A stretch of 64,000 bases of DNA from Dyadobacter psychrotolerans (GCF_004349265.1 NZ_SMFL01000011.1:62001-126000), one strand, 5' to 3'. Positions 25,400-34,970 are shown, counted from the stretch's first letter. The notes: generated from the sequence alone by a model not told the origin. Translations and numbers: made by a program.

Positions 25400-26745
25400 T
25401 TGCGTATACTTTTTATGGTAGAAGACGTAGCGTCCGGCGATGTATGGTGAATAAACCTTCTTAATTTTCCTTTATTCAAAGCAAATTTGAGCGAGCTGTG
25501 GCTAAGGCTATCATCCAGTGAATCAAACAATTCCTTTTTGTTAAAAACCATATGATCTATTGCGAGCTCATTAAGAGGAAGTTGGTGGGAATAGGCATAA
25601 AGGCGTTTTACTGAACGTTTAAAGGGCAAATCGACATTTCCATCATAGGCAATGCTGATAACCGGTTTGTTACAGGCCGCTGCTTCGAGCCGGATGGTTG
25701 AGGCCACCTGGATGCATAAATCACAGTTTTTTAACATTTCTGCCAGATCCTGCAAGACGTTCAAATCAGGAATGTTGCTGCGTTCAGGATGCCATATTCT
25801 TATGAAAGTAAGTGACTCAAACTTTTTATATTTTTCACAATCATCTCCTGCATGGCAGCGTATAATAAGTGTTAGGTTTTCCTTTTCACTGACATATTCC
25901 GTTAAGTGCTGAACAATATCAGCCTGGTTCGGGGAATGAATGAAGGCACTGGTTGCAAACAGGATAATTTTGTTGGAAGACAAAATCTGATATTTTTCTC
26001 TGAAACACAGAGAATCAATCGAATTTGGCTGAAAGTAAATGTCAAATCTTGGAATACCGGTGATATGAATTTTAGATTGAACGGTCTTGAATACCGCATA
26101 AAAGCGTAGGTACTCCGCTGCCATGAACTCATTCCAGACAAACACATGATCATGATCTGCGTTGATAATGCCCTTGGAGGTAAGGTTGTCCCAGCTTATG
26201 ATTACTGCCAGTGAAGAAATGCTCTTTTGTTTTAAAAAGTTAACGATCGTATTTTCTCTGACGTCAAGTGGAGAAGAAGAAATGACCCCGGAAAACTGGT
26301 AATGCGTCAGGTCATCCAGTGTGCTATTTTTTTGAGTTACTGAAATAATTTGCCGACGAAGAAATTGAAGCAGAGTCTTACTCAGACCCAGCGAATGAAT
26401 GAGTTTGAGTATAGAGTTGATAAAAAAAATATACAGGCAGGAATTTTGCTGATTCTTAATCTTTTGAGTATCAACTTGAAAAAAAGCGAAGAATATAACT
26501 TTTTCCAGTCGTCGCAACTGCCTGATATACCAACTCTCCAGGGGTACCGGGGTAGTAAGTTTAAAGGTTATAATTCCAAAATGGCTATTGATTTTTTCAA
26601 GCTCGCTGCTGTTTATAAGATCTGACAGAATATAAACTTCATATTCCTGTGCTAGTGGCTTTATCAAACCGCTATGGATGAAATTTGTCGCTGCATAGGC
26701 GTTGGTAATCAGCAGCAAAATACGTTTTTTAGAAATCTTATCCAT
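25387..26745 (-). CDS. GT-B-like transferase of the polysaccharide operon
   Basis: A 452-residue protein that I cannot place in a named family with certainty. The central part (SLAVIISWDNLTSKGIINAD, VFVWNEFMAAEYLRFY, IHITGIPRFDIYF) matches GT-B proteins related to the CDP-glycerol glycerophosphotransferase/polysialyltransferase-like group, where SWDNLTSKG and TGxPxFDxY are conserved. The C-terminal half holds STIRLEAAACNKPVISIAYD, the usual donor-side motif. It overlaps the CMP-sugar synthetase gene by 8 bases and the Wzy-like gene by 13. A role in adding a nonulosonic acid is attractive but unproven. Confidence 0.6.
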   Translation of the reverse strand: MDKISKKRILLLITNAYAATNFIHSGLIKPLAQEYEVYILSDLINSSELEKINSHFGIITFKLTTPVPLESWYIRQLRRLEKVIFFAFFQVDTQKIKNQQNSCLYIFFINSILKLIHSLGLSKTLLQFLRRQIISVTQKNSTLDDLTHYQFSGVISSSPLDVRENTIVNFLKQKSISSLAVIISWDNLTSKGIINADHDHVFVWNEFMAAEYLRFYAVFKTVQSKIHITGIPRFDIYFQPNSIDSLCFREKYQILSSNKIILFATSAFIHSPNQADIVQHLTEYVSEKENLTLIIRCHAGDDCEKYKKFESLTFIRIWHPERSNIPDLNVLQDLAEMLKNCDLCIQVASTIRLEAAACNKPVISIAYDGNVDLPFKRSVKRLYAYSHQLPLNELAIDHMVFNKKELFDSLDDSLSHSSLKFALNKGKLRRFIHHTSPDATSSTIKSIRKWLG

Positions 26746-27439
26746 TTGCCAGGATTTGTTCTGCCAGTTCCCAATCTTCTATTGTATCAATGTTTATGTC
26801 CGGCCCGTTTTCGTTTTCGAAGCCAACCATTTTTCCCCCTAGCAGTGCATCTTTTTTAATCTGCTCAATGGTGGCAATGTAAACCTGCCCGTCCCGGTAC
26901 CAAACTTCCGGTAAATCCTGCCTCCTCGTAATGATGTGTTTATCACCTGTCGAAACGTATATGCGCCCGCTATCCATTTTAAAAGTCCAGTGTGGATTGT
27001 ATTTGGGCGGTACACGCCGCACGGTAGTCAGGCTGTCCGCTTTCGTTTTGATGATTGTTCTTATTGTTTTATCAATCAGTCCTTCCTGCCGAAACGGAGT
27101 GGTAGGTTGCAGAATGCATACGTAATCAAAAGTGCATTTGTTTAGCAAATAATAGTTGATAGCGTGTTTAACTACTTCAATGGTTGGCGTATTGTCCAGC
27201 GCTAATTCATCCGGACGGACAAAAGGAACTTCAATTCCAGGATAACTTTTAGCAATATCGATTGCGTGTATGCTATCAGTGGATAGCAGTATAGTATCAA
27301 CTTCGCGAGATGCCAGCGCAGATTCAATGGTATAGCACAGTAATGGCTTTCCTGCAAGCAGACGCAAGTTTTTACCCGGAATGCCTTTGGAGCCCGCTCT
27401 CGCAGGAATAATGGCTAAGATGCGAGGCTTGTTGTCCAT
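26738..27439 (-). CDS. neuA: CMP-nonulosonic (sialic) acid synthetase-like cytidylyltransferase
   Basis: A 233-residue cytidylyltransferase. The nucleotide-binding signature is IIPARAGSKGIPGKNLRLLA; ILLSTDSIHAIDIAKSYPGI, CILQPTTPFRQEGLIDKTIR and a C-terminal GPDINIDTIEDWELAE carry the family's remaining conserved positions. It activates a nonulosonic acid as its CMP derivative. Directly following NeuC- and NeuB-like genes, with a 25-base overlap with neuC, it completes the A/B/C set. Whether the sugar is N-acetylneuraminic, legionaminic or another acid cannot be decided from sequence alone. Confidence 0.85.
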   Translation of the reverse strand: MDNKPRILAIIPARAGSKGIPGKNLRLLAGKPLLCYTIESALASREVDTILLSTDSIHAIDIAKSYPGIEVPFVRPDELALDNTPTIEVVKHAINYYLLNKCTFDYVCILQPTTPFRQEGLIDKTIRTIIKTKADSLTTVRRVPPKYNPHWTFKMDSGRIYVSTGDKHIITRRQDLPEVWYRDGQVYIATIEQIKKDALLGGKMVGFENENGPDINIDTIEDWELAEQILANG

Positions 27440-28587
27440 TCGGGTTTATCGGATGTAGCCAGAGAAGTATTTGCGAGAGCGAAAGCTATTTTTTTGCCGG
27501 AATTTCCGGTACCATAAATCGGATTCGGCTCGTAATGGCCATGCCTTATTTGTATCTGAACGGCATTTGTAATGGACGTGAAATCGTAGCCAGCATCCAG
27601 AACATTATTTCCTCTTTCCCTTCCGTTCTGTCTGCTTCCGATGTTGACTACCGGCACACCTAGTAAAGAACATTCCCTTAAACCAACGCTTGAATTCCCA
27701 ACCAGACAGTTTGCATTTTTAAGTAGTTTCAGAAAATGACGGGGATTCATATTTTTGAAAAAATGAATATTAGTATCAGGATTCATCTCCCTGTATGTCC
27801 TTAATGTTTTAGCAATTGTTTCCGTACCAGCATCGGGATTTGGCCAAAACCAAAAAGTATTTATACCGAGATTTTCAATGGCACGAAGTGTTTCCGCTGT
27901 CTGAAAAGCGGCTGACACATATTCCGTTGTAACCGAATGTTGCATCACCACGATGTATTTTTTTTGAGGGTCAAAAATTTTACCCACGCCGCCGTACTGC
28001 TCAAACGGGTCAAAATCCAATGTTGAATCATGAAGAATGTCCATTGCGATATCAATGGATGGACAGCCAACTTTATACACATGATCAGCATCAGCGCCCA
28101 TTTTTAAAACACGCTGCTTTGCAGTGTCCGTTGCCACCAAATGGATATCGGCCAGCTGTGTTATTGCATTTCTTACTTTATCATCGATGTTTCCGGTAAT
28201 TTCACCTCCCTGAATATGGGCAAGAGGAATATTCATGTACGCTGCTGCGACAGCGGTTGCCATAGTCTCGTAGCGGTCGGCGATGGTAACTATAATATCG
28301 GGTTTAATGGTCTCAAACAACGTAGATAACTCAATGGACGCCAGGCCAACCGTTTTAACTGAATCTGCCGGGCCGCCATTCTCCAGAACATTTGAAAGCC
28401 GCGCCGTGATTTTGAAACCGTCATTGAGCATATGATTAACCACGGATCCATATTTTTCGAGTAATGCACTGCCGCTTAATACCAGCTGTAATTCCAGGTC
28501 AGGGTGTTGCTGGATAGCCTTTAATGCGGTTTTGATTCTGCTATAACTTGCGCGGGCTGTTATAACGACACAGATTTTTCTTTTCAT
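27415..28587 (-). CDS. neuC: UDP-N-acetylglucosamine 2-epimerase (hydrolysing), NeuC-like
   Basis: A 390-residue GT-B-fold epimerase that releases N-acetylmannosamine (or the 2,4-diacetamido analogue) from a UDP-sugar, the first committed step of nonulosonic acid synthesis. Seen are KICVVITARASYSRIKTALK at the N-terminus, AHIQGGEITGNIDDKVRNAI (conserved GGE and Asp/Arg contacts), and VGNSSVGLRECSLLGVPVVN with IGSRQNGRERG near the C-terminus. Its start overlaps the end of neuB by four bases. Confidence 0.9.
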   Translation of the reverse strand: MKRKICVVITARASYSRIKTALKAIQQHPDLELQLVLSGSALLEKYGSVVNHMLNDGFKITARLSNVLENGGPADSVKTVGLASIELSTLFETIKPDIIVTIADRYETMATAVAAAYMNIPLAHIQGGEITGNIDDKVRNAITQLADIHLVATDTAKQRVLKMGADADHVYKVGCPSIDIAMDILHDSTLDFDPFEQYGGVGKIFDPQKKYIVVMQHSVTTEYVSAAFQTAETLRAIENLGINTFWFWPNPDAGTETIAKTLRTYREMNPDTNIHFFKNMNPRHFLKLLKNANCLVGNSSVGLRECSLLGVPVVNIGSRQNGRERGNNVLDAGYDFTSITNAVQIQIRHGHYEPNPIYGTGNSGKKIAFALANTSLATSDKPEWTTSLAS

Positions 28588-29585
28588 AACAGATCACGTT
28601 CGTTAACAAAATCCCATTTTTTTAAGTCATGACTTAATCTTTTCCCTACAACCTTTTCAAAATACAGAGGCGAAATTCCTTTCCCTTTCGGTTTTTTTGA
28701 TTCCAGGTCATTGATAGAAATTACTTGTCCTTTATTCAGGTTTTTGTTGACCGCCAAAGATTTTTCAAACTGGGCTTTAAGAGCTATTTGGGAAAGACCG
28801 GTTTTTGTCACAGGGTTAGACAGGGCAATTTTGATTTGTCGGACACCTTTTACCAGATTGGGCACCTGGTCAATATTAATGGAAGAGGTAGCATCCGGGC
28901 CAAACATCCTCTGATCAAAAACAGTATGAAATTCGAGTATTTCTGCACCTTGGGACGTAGCTGCCAAACAAGCAAATATGTCGCCCGAATGATCTGAAAA
29001 TCCGACGCGGACTTCATATCGTTTTTTAAATTCCTTGATAAAATTTAGTCCCCATTGCTCCGGAGCAGCAGGATAGGAGCAGGTGCATTGTAAAATGGAA
29101 AGCTTTTTTGTTTTTGTCTGTAAAAATGCAATGGATTCGTCCAGCTCATCGATTGAACTCATTCCTGATGATAGAATGATCTCTTTGCCGGTACCAGCCA
29201 GATAATTTAAAAGTAAAAAATTACTGACATCACCTGAGCCGATTTTAAACTTGTTTACATTTAGATTATTCAGAAGTTCGGCTGCTGAAAGAGAAGACGG
29301 CGTTGCCAGGAACTCTAGTCTTTTCTCTTCGCAGTGTTTTTTGAGCTCCTGCCATTGTTCAGGGGTGAATTCCATTCTCTTCCAGTATTCCATTCTGCTT
29401 TCATTTAAGTAAGAAAATGGAGTCCTGAATTGCTCGTAAATGCTGCTTTCTGCTTCGGCAATATGAACCTGAAATTTCACTGCATTAATGCCGGTCCCCG
29501 CCAGCGCATCGATGTAGGAATGTGCCAGTCCGAGGCTTCCTTCATGCGCCTGGCCTATTTCGGCTATCAAATAAATTCCTGCCAT
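28584..29585 (-). CDS. neuB: N-acetylneuraminate synthase family protein (NeuB-like)
   Basis: A 333-residue nonulosonic acid synthase: a TIM barrel that condenses phosphoenolpyruvate with the NeuC product, plus a C-terminal SAF (antifreeze-like) domain. Motifs: LIAEIGQAHEGSLGLAHSYI, NAVKFQVHIAEAESS, FKIGSGDVSNFLLLNYLAGT, EIILSSGMSSIDELDESIAF, LQCTCSYPAAPEQWGLNFI and VGFSDHSGD. The SAF part begins near residue 270 (SLAVNKNLNKGQVISINDLE). It follows the Wzc-type gene after about 35 bases. Confidence 0.92.
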   Translation of the reverse strand: MAGIYLIAEIGQAHEGSLGLAHSYIDALAGTGINAVKFQVHIAEAESSIYEQFRTPFSYLNESRMEYWKRMEFTPEQWQELKKHCEEKRLEFLATPSSLSAAELLNNLNVNKFKIGSGDVSNFLLLNYLAGTGKEIILSSGMSSIDELDESIAFLQTKTKKLSILQCTCSYPAAPEQWGLNFIKEFKKRYEVRVGFSDHSGDIFACLAATSQGAEILEFHTVFDQRMFGPDATSSINIDQVPNLVKGVRQIKIALSNPVTKTGLSQIALKAQFEKSLAVNKNLNKGQVISINDLESKKPKGKGISPLYFEKVVGKRLSHDLKKWDFVNERDLL

Positions 29586-29622
29586 TTTTAGTGTTGTGTT
29601 TGGTATTATAGTTTATTCAGTA

Positions 29623-31920
29623 CTAATCTTTTCCATAACCATAATTGTATCCATTCCCGGGAGCCGGTTTAACGTCGTTAAGAACCAGATGAAGTTTTGG
29701 TAATAATCCGGATTTTGAAATACCTTTTAAATCTTCCAACTGATGTTTGAAAGTAAAATTCTGCCGAATCACGTAGAGGCTGATATCGGCATATTGACTT
29801 AAAAGCCTTGCATCGGTCACCAATCCTATTGGCGGAGAATCTAAAATAATGTAATCGTAAGTTTCTTTCAGTTTTAAAATGAGTGACTTAACTTTATCTG
29901 AAAGAATCAACTCTGCCGGATTAGGTGGAATGGTGCCAGCTGTTATCACATCAAATGCTATGGACAAACCCGAAGGCCTGATCAGGTTATCTTCTTTTGT
30001 AGTGGATATTAGAAAGTCTGTAATACCCTTTCCGGTGATGTTGAGATAAGAAGCAATTTTTGGCTGGCGAAGATCAAAATCGAGCAAAATCACTTTCTTT
30101 TCTGCCAACCCAAGTGCTGAACACAGATTGATGGCTACAAAAGTTTTTCCTTCTCCGCTCATTCCGGATGTAATCAGAATAACCTTTTGATCCTCGGCCG
30201 CAGATAAAAATTGAATATTTGTACGAAACGTCCTGAACTGTTCACTGATCGGATCCCGGCCTTTCTGCTCAAATACCTGAACTCCAGGTAAACGTTTATG
30301 TGCAATTTCAGCTATCAGCGGCACATCGGTGAATTTGATAAGTTCCTGTTTATCTGTAACGCGTGTAGTAAAAATTTCCAGTAAACCTGAAATTGCCAAC
30401 GGAATGCCCAGGCCTGAAAGTAAGGCTAAAAGAAAAGTTAGCTGCCGGTTTGGCGAGACTGGAATTTCTTCGGCCTTGGCAACGTCGATAATTCGTCCAC
30501 TGGCAATTGTTGATGATTTTGAAATGGAAGTTTCAATCCTTTTTTTTAGGAGAAAAATATAAAGTTCCTGTTTTATTTGCTGCTGGCGGGTTTGATCAAT
30601 AAAGGTCCTTTGCCTGGAAGGAATATGATCCATTTCGGTTTGAAACGTCACCGCTTTTTTCTCTAGTGAAAGTTTATTTATTTGCAATTCATTGCGTTTT
30701 GATTCAATGTGCTGAATTATTTCTTCGCGAATTCTTTTTAGCTGAAGATCAAGATTCTGCATGGCAGGATGCTGGCCGGTGAAATTATAACCTGCTTTGT
30801 CACGTGATAACTGTACCGTATTGTATTTATCTGTCAGTAAGGTGAAATCGGATGATTGCAGTACAATAGAAGATGGAATGATGCCATTAGGATTTTTTTT
30901 GATAAATGCTTGAAGTGAAGAAATCATGTCCAGTTCTAAGTTCACCTGAAGTTTTTCCTTGTCGTACAGGCTGCTATTTGCAAGTAGTAACCTGGACTGT
31001 TCAGCCATGTCTGTGATATGATTTTTTCTCCGGAAACTTTCGATTTTTTCTTCAATATCCTTTAGTTCCAGTGACACAAGATGCAGGTTCTGATCGATAA
31101 AGGCAATGGTGCTGTCAGCAATCCTGTTTTTATCGGTAATACTTGTGCTCAGATAATTTTCTGTCAGTTTTTTGAGTAATGCTTCTCCTTTCCGGGGAAG
31201 TATATCTGTGAGGCGCAAGCTGATAATACTCACTTGTTTGTTCGTAGCTGATATGGACAGACGCCTGGAATACTCCGATACCGTAGATTCAAAACCTGAA
31301 ATTTTGATTGAGTACGTATTTTCGGGATCGGGTTTATAAATTGTTTTCCTCAAAGTAGCTTCACCTGTCGGGAGCAAAAAAGTATCACCAAAAGATTGAT
31401 TCCATGTATGTACTTTATCTGTTAAAGTGAATTGGTCATTAGCTTTAACGGTAATCTTGTAAGTCACTTCCGTCCGTTTTATCTGATCTGATTTTGGGTC
31501 AATCAGGTGAAGAATAACCGGGGATTTGTCATAAATTTCAGCGGTTTTAATATTTCCCGAGACAAAGTAGCTTATATAAAGCTGAAGATCGCTGACCACA
31601 CTTTCAATCAGCGTTCTGCTTTTTAGAATCTCAACTTCATTGTCCACATTACTTTTTCCGGGTGCCAGTCCCAGGTTTTCCAGTATGGCAGCCTCTCCAA
31701 GGTCCGTTCCTTTGGTGTCATCTTTAACAAGAATCGTTGATGTTATTTCGTAGCGGGGTGTGCTGTAACGCAGATAGATGAAACTCGCCAGAAGGCTAAA
31801 AATCTGCGATAAAATCAGCCATGGCCAAAGAGAAATAAGCCGCCGGATGGTTTGGGTCAACGTATGATTTACGGTGGACCCAGATTCAATTGAAGTGATG
31901 TTTTCCAGATAACTGGCCAT
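29623..31920 (-). CDS. Wzc-type chain-length determinant / BY-kinase
   Basis: A 765-residue polysaccharide co-polymerase with a cytoplasmic bacterial tyrosine kinase. The N-terminal Wzz region has a first membrane helix near residue 35 (LWPWLILSQIFSLLASFIYL), a long periplasmic coiled-coil section and a second helix near residue 495 (LTFLLALLSGLGIPLAISGL). The kinase domain carries Walker A SGMSGEGKTFVAINL, Walker A' VILLDFDLRQPKI and Walker B YDYIILDSPPIGLVTDA. The C-terminus, GNGYNYGYGKD, supplies the tyrosine cluster that such kinases autophosphorylate. As first gene of the operon it likely controls polymer length and export. The Wza export channel is not in the window. Confidence 0.92.
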   Translation of the reverse strand: MASYLENITSIESGSTVNHTLTQTIRRLISLWPWLILSQIFSLLASFIYLRYSTPRYEITSTILVKDDTKGTDLGEAAILENLGLAPGKSNVDNEVEILKSRTLIESVVSDLQLYISYFVSGNIKTAEIYDKSPVILHLIDPKSDQIKRTEVTYKITVKANDQFTLTDKVHTWNQSFGDTFLLPTGEATLRKTIYKPDPENTYSIKISGFESTVSEYSRRLSISATNKQVSIISLRLTDILPRKGEALLKKLTENYLSTSITDKNRIADSTIAFIDQNLHLVSLELKDIEEKIESFRRKNHITDMAEQSRLLLANSSLYDKEKLQVNLELDMISSLQAFIKKNPNGIIPSSIVLQSSDFTLLTDKYNTVQLSRDKAGYNFTGQHPAMQNLDLQLKRIREEIIQHIESKRNELQINKLSLEKKAVTFQTEMDHIPSRQRTFIDQTRQQQIKQELYIFLLKKRIETSISKSSTIASGRIIDVAKAEEIPVSPNRQLTFLLALLSGLGIPLAISGLLEIFTTRVTDKQELIKFTDVPLIAEIAHKRLPGVQVFEQKGRDPISEQFRTFRTNIQFLSAAEDQKVILITSGMSGEGKTFVAINLCSALGLAEKKVILLDFDLRQPKIASYLNITGKGITDFLISTTKEDNLIRPSGLSIAFDVITAGTIPPNPAELILSDKVKSLILKLKETYDYIILDSPPIGLVTDARLLSQYADISLYVIRQNFTFKHQLEDLKGISKSGLLPKLHLVLNDVKPAPGNGYNYGYGKD

Positions 31921-32005
31921 AATTTAACTGTCTGACAAATCGTAAGACGGCGAATTACTGGTCAGGTATCAGAATAGTCGAATTAGGAATAAAATTTTGG
32001 ACATA

Positions 32006-32047
32006 AAAAAACTGCTTTCACATCCTGTTGGCGTGAAAGCAGTTTTT
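32006..32047 (-). terminator. Terminator after glf
   Basis: AAAAACTGCTTTCAC / GTGAAAGCAGTTTTT, a 15-pair stem with an 11-base loop, lies 14 bases past the glf stop. It separates glf from the exopolysaccharide operon. Confidence 0.9.
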
Positions 32048-32060
32048 AGAAGATTTTTAT

Positions 32061-33164
32061 TTAAGCGAAGTGAACTTTCACTTTATGTAAAGCAGATCCG
32101 ATCACCTGGTGCATATCATAATAACGATATTCGGCTAAGCGGCCTCCGAAAATAACCTTTTCTTCGGCAGCAGCAAGTTTTTTGTATCTGCTGAATACCT
32201 CAGAATTTTTATCATCATTAACAGGATAGTAGGGTTCTGATCCCTGTGTCCATTCCTGCGGATATTCGTGGGTGATCACCGTTTTTGGTTGTGTACCAAA
32301 CTCAAAATGTTTGTGTTCGATGATACGGGTATATTCGGTGTCGCCATCTGTATAGTTAACCACCGCATTTCCCTGATAATTCTCCGTATCCAGCAATTGG
32401 TTGTCAAAACGCAGACTGCGGTATTCGAGCAAGCCGTGTTCGAAATTGAAGTACTCGTCAATCTGTCCGGTATAAACAATTGTTTCTGCAAGATTACTTA
32501 ATTCCTCACGGTCTTTAAAAAAGTCAACACCTAACCTCACTTCGATGCCTTCAAGCAAACCTTCGGTAAGTTTGTTATAACCGCCAATCGGAATTCCCTG
32601 GTAACGGTCATTAAAATAATTATTATCGAATGTAAACCGAACGGGCAGGCGTTTGATAATAAAAGCCGGAAGTTCAGTCGCTTTTCTGCCCCACTGTTTT
32701 TCTGTGTATGCCTTGATCAGCTTTTCGTAAATGTCGGTTCCGACAAGTGAAATAGCCTGTTCTTCCAGATTTTTAGGCTCCTTAATTCCGGCGGCTTCTA
32801 CCTGTTCCTTAATTTTTGCCTGAGCTTCTTCCGGTGTTTTCACCTTCCAGAGCTGGTAAAAAGTATTCATGTTAAACGGGAGATTGTAAAGTTCTCCGTA
32901 ATAATTTGCGACCGGTGAGTTGGTGTACCTGTTGAACTCAACAAATGAATTTACATAATCCCAGATTTCTTTATCGTTTGTGTGGAAGATATGCGCTCCA
33001 TATTTGTGAACGTTTATTCCCTCTACATTTTCGCAGTAAGTATTACCACCTGTGTGTGTGCGGCGGTCAATTACAAGACACTTTTTTCCTCTTTTGTTGG
33101 CTTCGTGAGCAAACACTGAGCCCCAAAGGCCAGCTCCCACTATCAGGTAATCGTACTGTTTCAT
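32061..33164 (-). CDS. glf: UDP-galactopyranose mutase
   Basis: A 367-residue flavoenzyme converting UDP-galactopyranose to UDP-galactofuranose for cell-surface glycans. The FAD-binding motif LIVGAGLWGSVFAHEANKRG is at the N-terminus, followed by RRTHTGGNTYCENVEGINVH. The active-site region shows YGAHIFHTNDKEIWDYVNSF, RFTFDNNYFNDRYQGIPIGG and NYTDGDTEYTRIIEHKHFEF, and the C-terminal GRLAEYRYYDMHQVIG closes the FAD site. It sits just upstream of the polysaccharide operon but has its own terminator. Confidence 0.96.
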   Translation of the reverse strand: MKQYDYLIVGAGLWGSVFAHEANKRGKKCLVIDRRTHTGGNTYCENVEGINVHKYGAHIFHTNDKEIWDYVNSFVEFNRYTNSPVANYYGELYNLPFNMNTFYQLWKVKTPEEAQAKIKEQVEAAGIKEPKNLEEQAISLVGTDIYEKLIKAYTEKQWGRKATELPAFIIKRLPVRFTFDNNYFNDRYQGIPIGGYNKLTEGLLEGIEVRLGVDFFKDREELSNLAETIVYTGQIDEYFNFEHGLLEYRSLRFDNQLLDTENYQGNAVVNYTDGDTEYTRIIEHKHFEFGTQPKTVITHEYPQEWTQGSEPYYPVNDDKNSEVFSRYKKLAAAEEKVIFGGRLAEYRYYDMHQVIGSALHKVKVHFA

Positions 33165-33238
33165 TGAATAAAATTTCCGGTTGTTAATGTAAATTGATGA
33201 TATCAGTATAAGTCAGGAGCGTAAAGATGCTTCTTTAA

Positions 33239-33274
33239 AATAAGAAAGGCTCCGATTATGGAGCCTTTCTTATT
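33239..33274. terminator. Terminator after OmpA-family gene
   Basis: AATAAGAAAGGCTCC / GGAGCCTTTCTTATT, 15 pairs with a 6-base loop, 20 bases past the stop of the porin gene. A-rich and T-rich arms make it usable in both directions. Confidence 0.88.
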
Positions 33275-33293
33275 GATTGGTTACTTCCAATGA

Positions 33294-34748
33294 TTATGGA
33301 AGAAGTTTCAATTCAACACGACGGTTTTTCTGTAGACCATCACGTGTTGCGCTGTCAGCGATTGGTTTGAATGAACCGAAGTAATCGATGATCACTTTGC
33401 TAGGATCTGTTAAACCTGCTTCGTTGATCAGGAAGTTTTTAACTGCATCCACACGACGGCGGGATAGAGCCATGTTGTAACGATCTGTTGCACGACGGTC
33501 AGCGTGTCCTGCAAGCTGCAGACGGCATCCGTTTTTGTTCATCAGCTGAGCAACATTTTTCAACATATCCTGGAACTCAGGTTTGATAACGTTTTTGTCA
33601 GTTTCAAACTGAACGTTTGCAAATATTTCGCTGCAAGCCGCACCAGTTGCCAAAGCGTTTTTCACGTAAGTATCAAAGTCAAGAACACGACCGCTACCAT
33701 CTACGATACTTCCGGCTGGTGAGTTAGGTTCTTTATCGAAGAAATCAGAAACACCGTCACCATCTGTATCAAGTAACAAACGTGGGTCGATATCTTTCGG
33801 ACGGTTTGCTTTCGCAACGGAGTCCATTTCTTCAAGTGTAAGAATTTTCGGTGCTTTTAACAATACTTTTGGATCTGTATAGCGCAGGTTGTAATAACCA
33901 TCTTCCGGTCTGTAATCCCATTTGCCATCCACTTTTTTAACTTTAAGTGGTTTTTTACCCAATTTGTAAGTCAACTGAATTGAACCGTAACCGTATGAGT
34001 CAAGTTCAGAGTTTCCTTTACGTGACGTTTTCTGATTTTGAATATTAAAGCCATCGCTTGGATCAAGAGAATAATCTCCGCCATAGGTCGCATCCAGATA
34101 ATCAGAATTGGTATGATTTAAACGGAAGTCAAGACCAAGATCAAGACGTGGACTAAGTTCATAACTTACATTTAATCCTGTTGGGATCATCCAGTCATTC
34201 ATTTTGCCTGTTTCGCGAATAGTCGCTCCACCTACAAGGCTATAAGCAGTTGCGTCGTAGAATACCTGTCCGATACCTGCATAAACATCAACTTTCCATC
34301 TCTTCATTTTGTTAGGTCCCATTAAAAGGCCTTTCAAATTGACAGTTCCTGCAAGAGATACATCGAAATAGTCTCCTTCGAAGTAACGTCCGTACATACG
34401 GCTCTTCATCCCTCTAAGGTTTCCAATGGAACCGTCAAGACGTGCTCCAAAAAGATAAGACAGTTGTTTATTAATCGTTAGTCCTCCTTGAAAAGTACCA
34501 GACTCTTTATGTCTGTCTATTGTAGTTTTTGTTACCGGCCAAAAGTCATATTCCCTAAGGTCTCCAAAAAACATAGATGGTCCGAAGTGGGCAGAAATTG
34601 ACCAGGTGTTCATCTTGTAAGGACCGTCGTAGGTAGCTTTAGGATTGTAGTCCGGAGAATTCGGCTGCTCTAAAGGTTGTGCGAACGAAGGCAAAGCCAC
34701 CATCGCGCCCAAGGCAAACGAATAAATCAACTGGGATACTTTTTTCAT
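33294..34748 (-). CDS. OmpA family outer-membrane protein
   Basis: A 484-residue protein: signal peptide (MKKVSQLIYSFALGAMVALP, then SFAQ), an N-terminal beta-barrel-like part (GPSMFFGDLREYDFWP, YELSPRLDLGLDFRLNH), a short calcium-type repeat (DTDGDGVSDFFDKEPNSPAG) and a C-terminal OmpA peptidoglycan-binding domain (about 375-484) with LQLAGHADRRATDRYNMALS and a terminal QKNRRVELKLLP. It tethers the outer membrane to the wall. The frame is open 17 codons upstream, but the chosen ATG starts the signal peptide. It is expressed from a good promoter with a roughly 105-base leader. Confidence 0.92.
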   Translation of the reverse strand: MKKVSQLIYSFALGAMVALPSFAQPLEQPNSPDYNPKATYDGPYKMNTWSISAHFGPSMFFGDLREYDFWPVTKTTIDRHKESGTFQGGLTINKQLSYLFGARLDGSIGNLRGMKSRMYGRYFEGDYFDVSLAGTVNLKGLLMGPNKMKRWKVDVYAGIGQVFYDATAYSLVGGATIRETGKMNDWMIPTGLNVSYELSPRLDLGLDFRLNHTNSDYLDATYGGDYSLDPSDGFNIQNQKTSRKGNSELDSYGYGSIQLTYKLGKKPLKVKKVDGKWDYRPEDGYYNLRYTDPKVLLKAPKILTLEEMDSVAKANRPKDIDPRLLLDTDGDGVSDFFDKEPNSPAGSIVDGSGRVLDFDTYVKNALATGAACSEIFANVQFETDKNVIKPEFQDMLKNVAQLMNKNGCRLQLAGHADRRATDRYNMALSRRRVDAVKNFLINEAGLTDPSKVIIDYFGSFKPIADSATRDGLQKNRRVELKLLP

Positions 34749-34861
34749 ACTATTCAAGTTAGCGTTATTAAGATTAACTAGGATTGATCTAATAGTCAAT
34801 TATGAGTAAAAGAGTAAATGTTCCATGGCCTTTTATTTCTAATCAATAAGCCTAGCGGGCA

Positions 34862-34892
34862 CAAAATTAGGTTAACAATATCATTAAATCAA
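34862..34892 (-). promoter_or_regulatory. OmpA-family gene promoter (TTG / 20 / TAnnTTTG)
   Basis: Minus strand TTG (34890-34892), 20 bases, then TAATTTTG (34862-34869). This is a full match to the Bacteroidota -33/-7 promoter with the same spacing as the blaI promoter. The predicted start of transcription leaves a leader of about 105 bases before the ATG. Confidence 0.7.
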
Positions 34893-34970
34893 CCTCTATT
34901 TACGTAATTAGGAAACTTTCCTGTGATTTCATTGAAAAACTTCCCTAAACAAACGTCCTTTTTTGAACTT

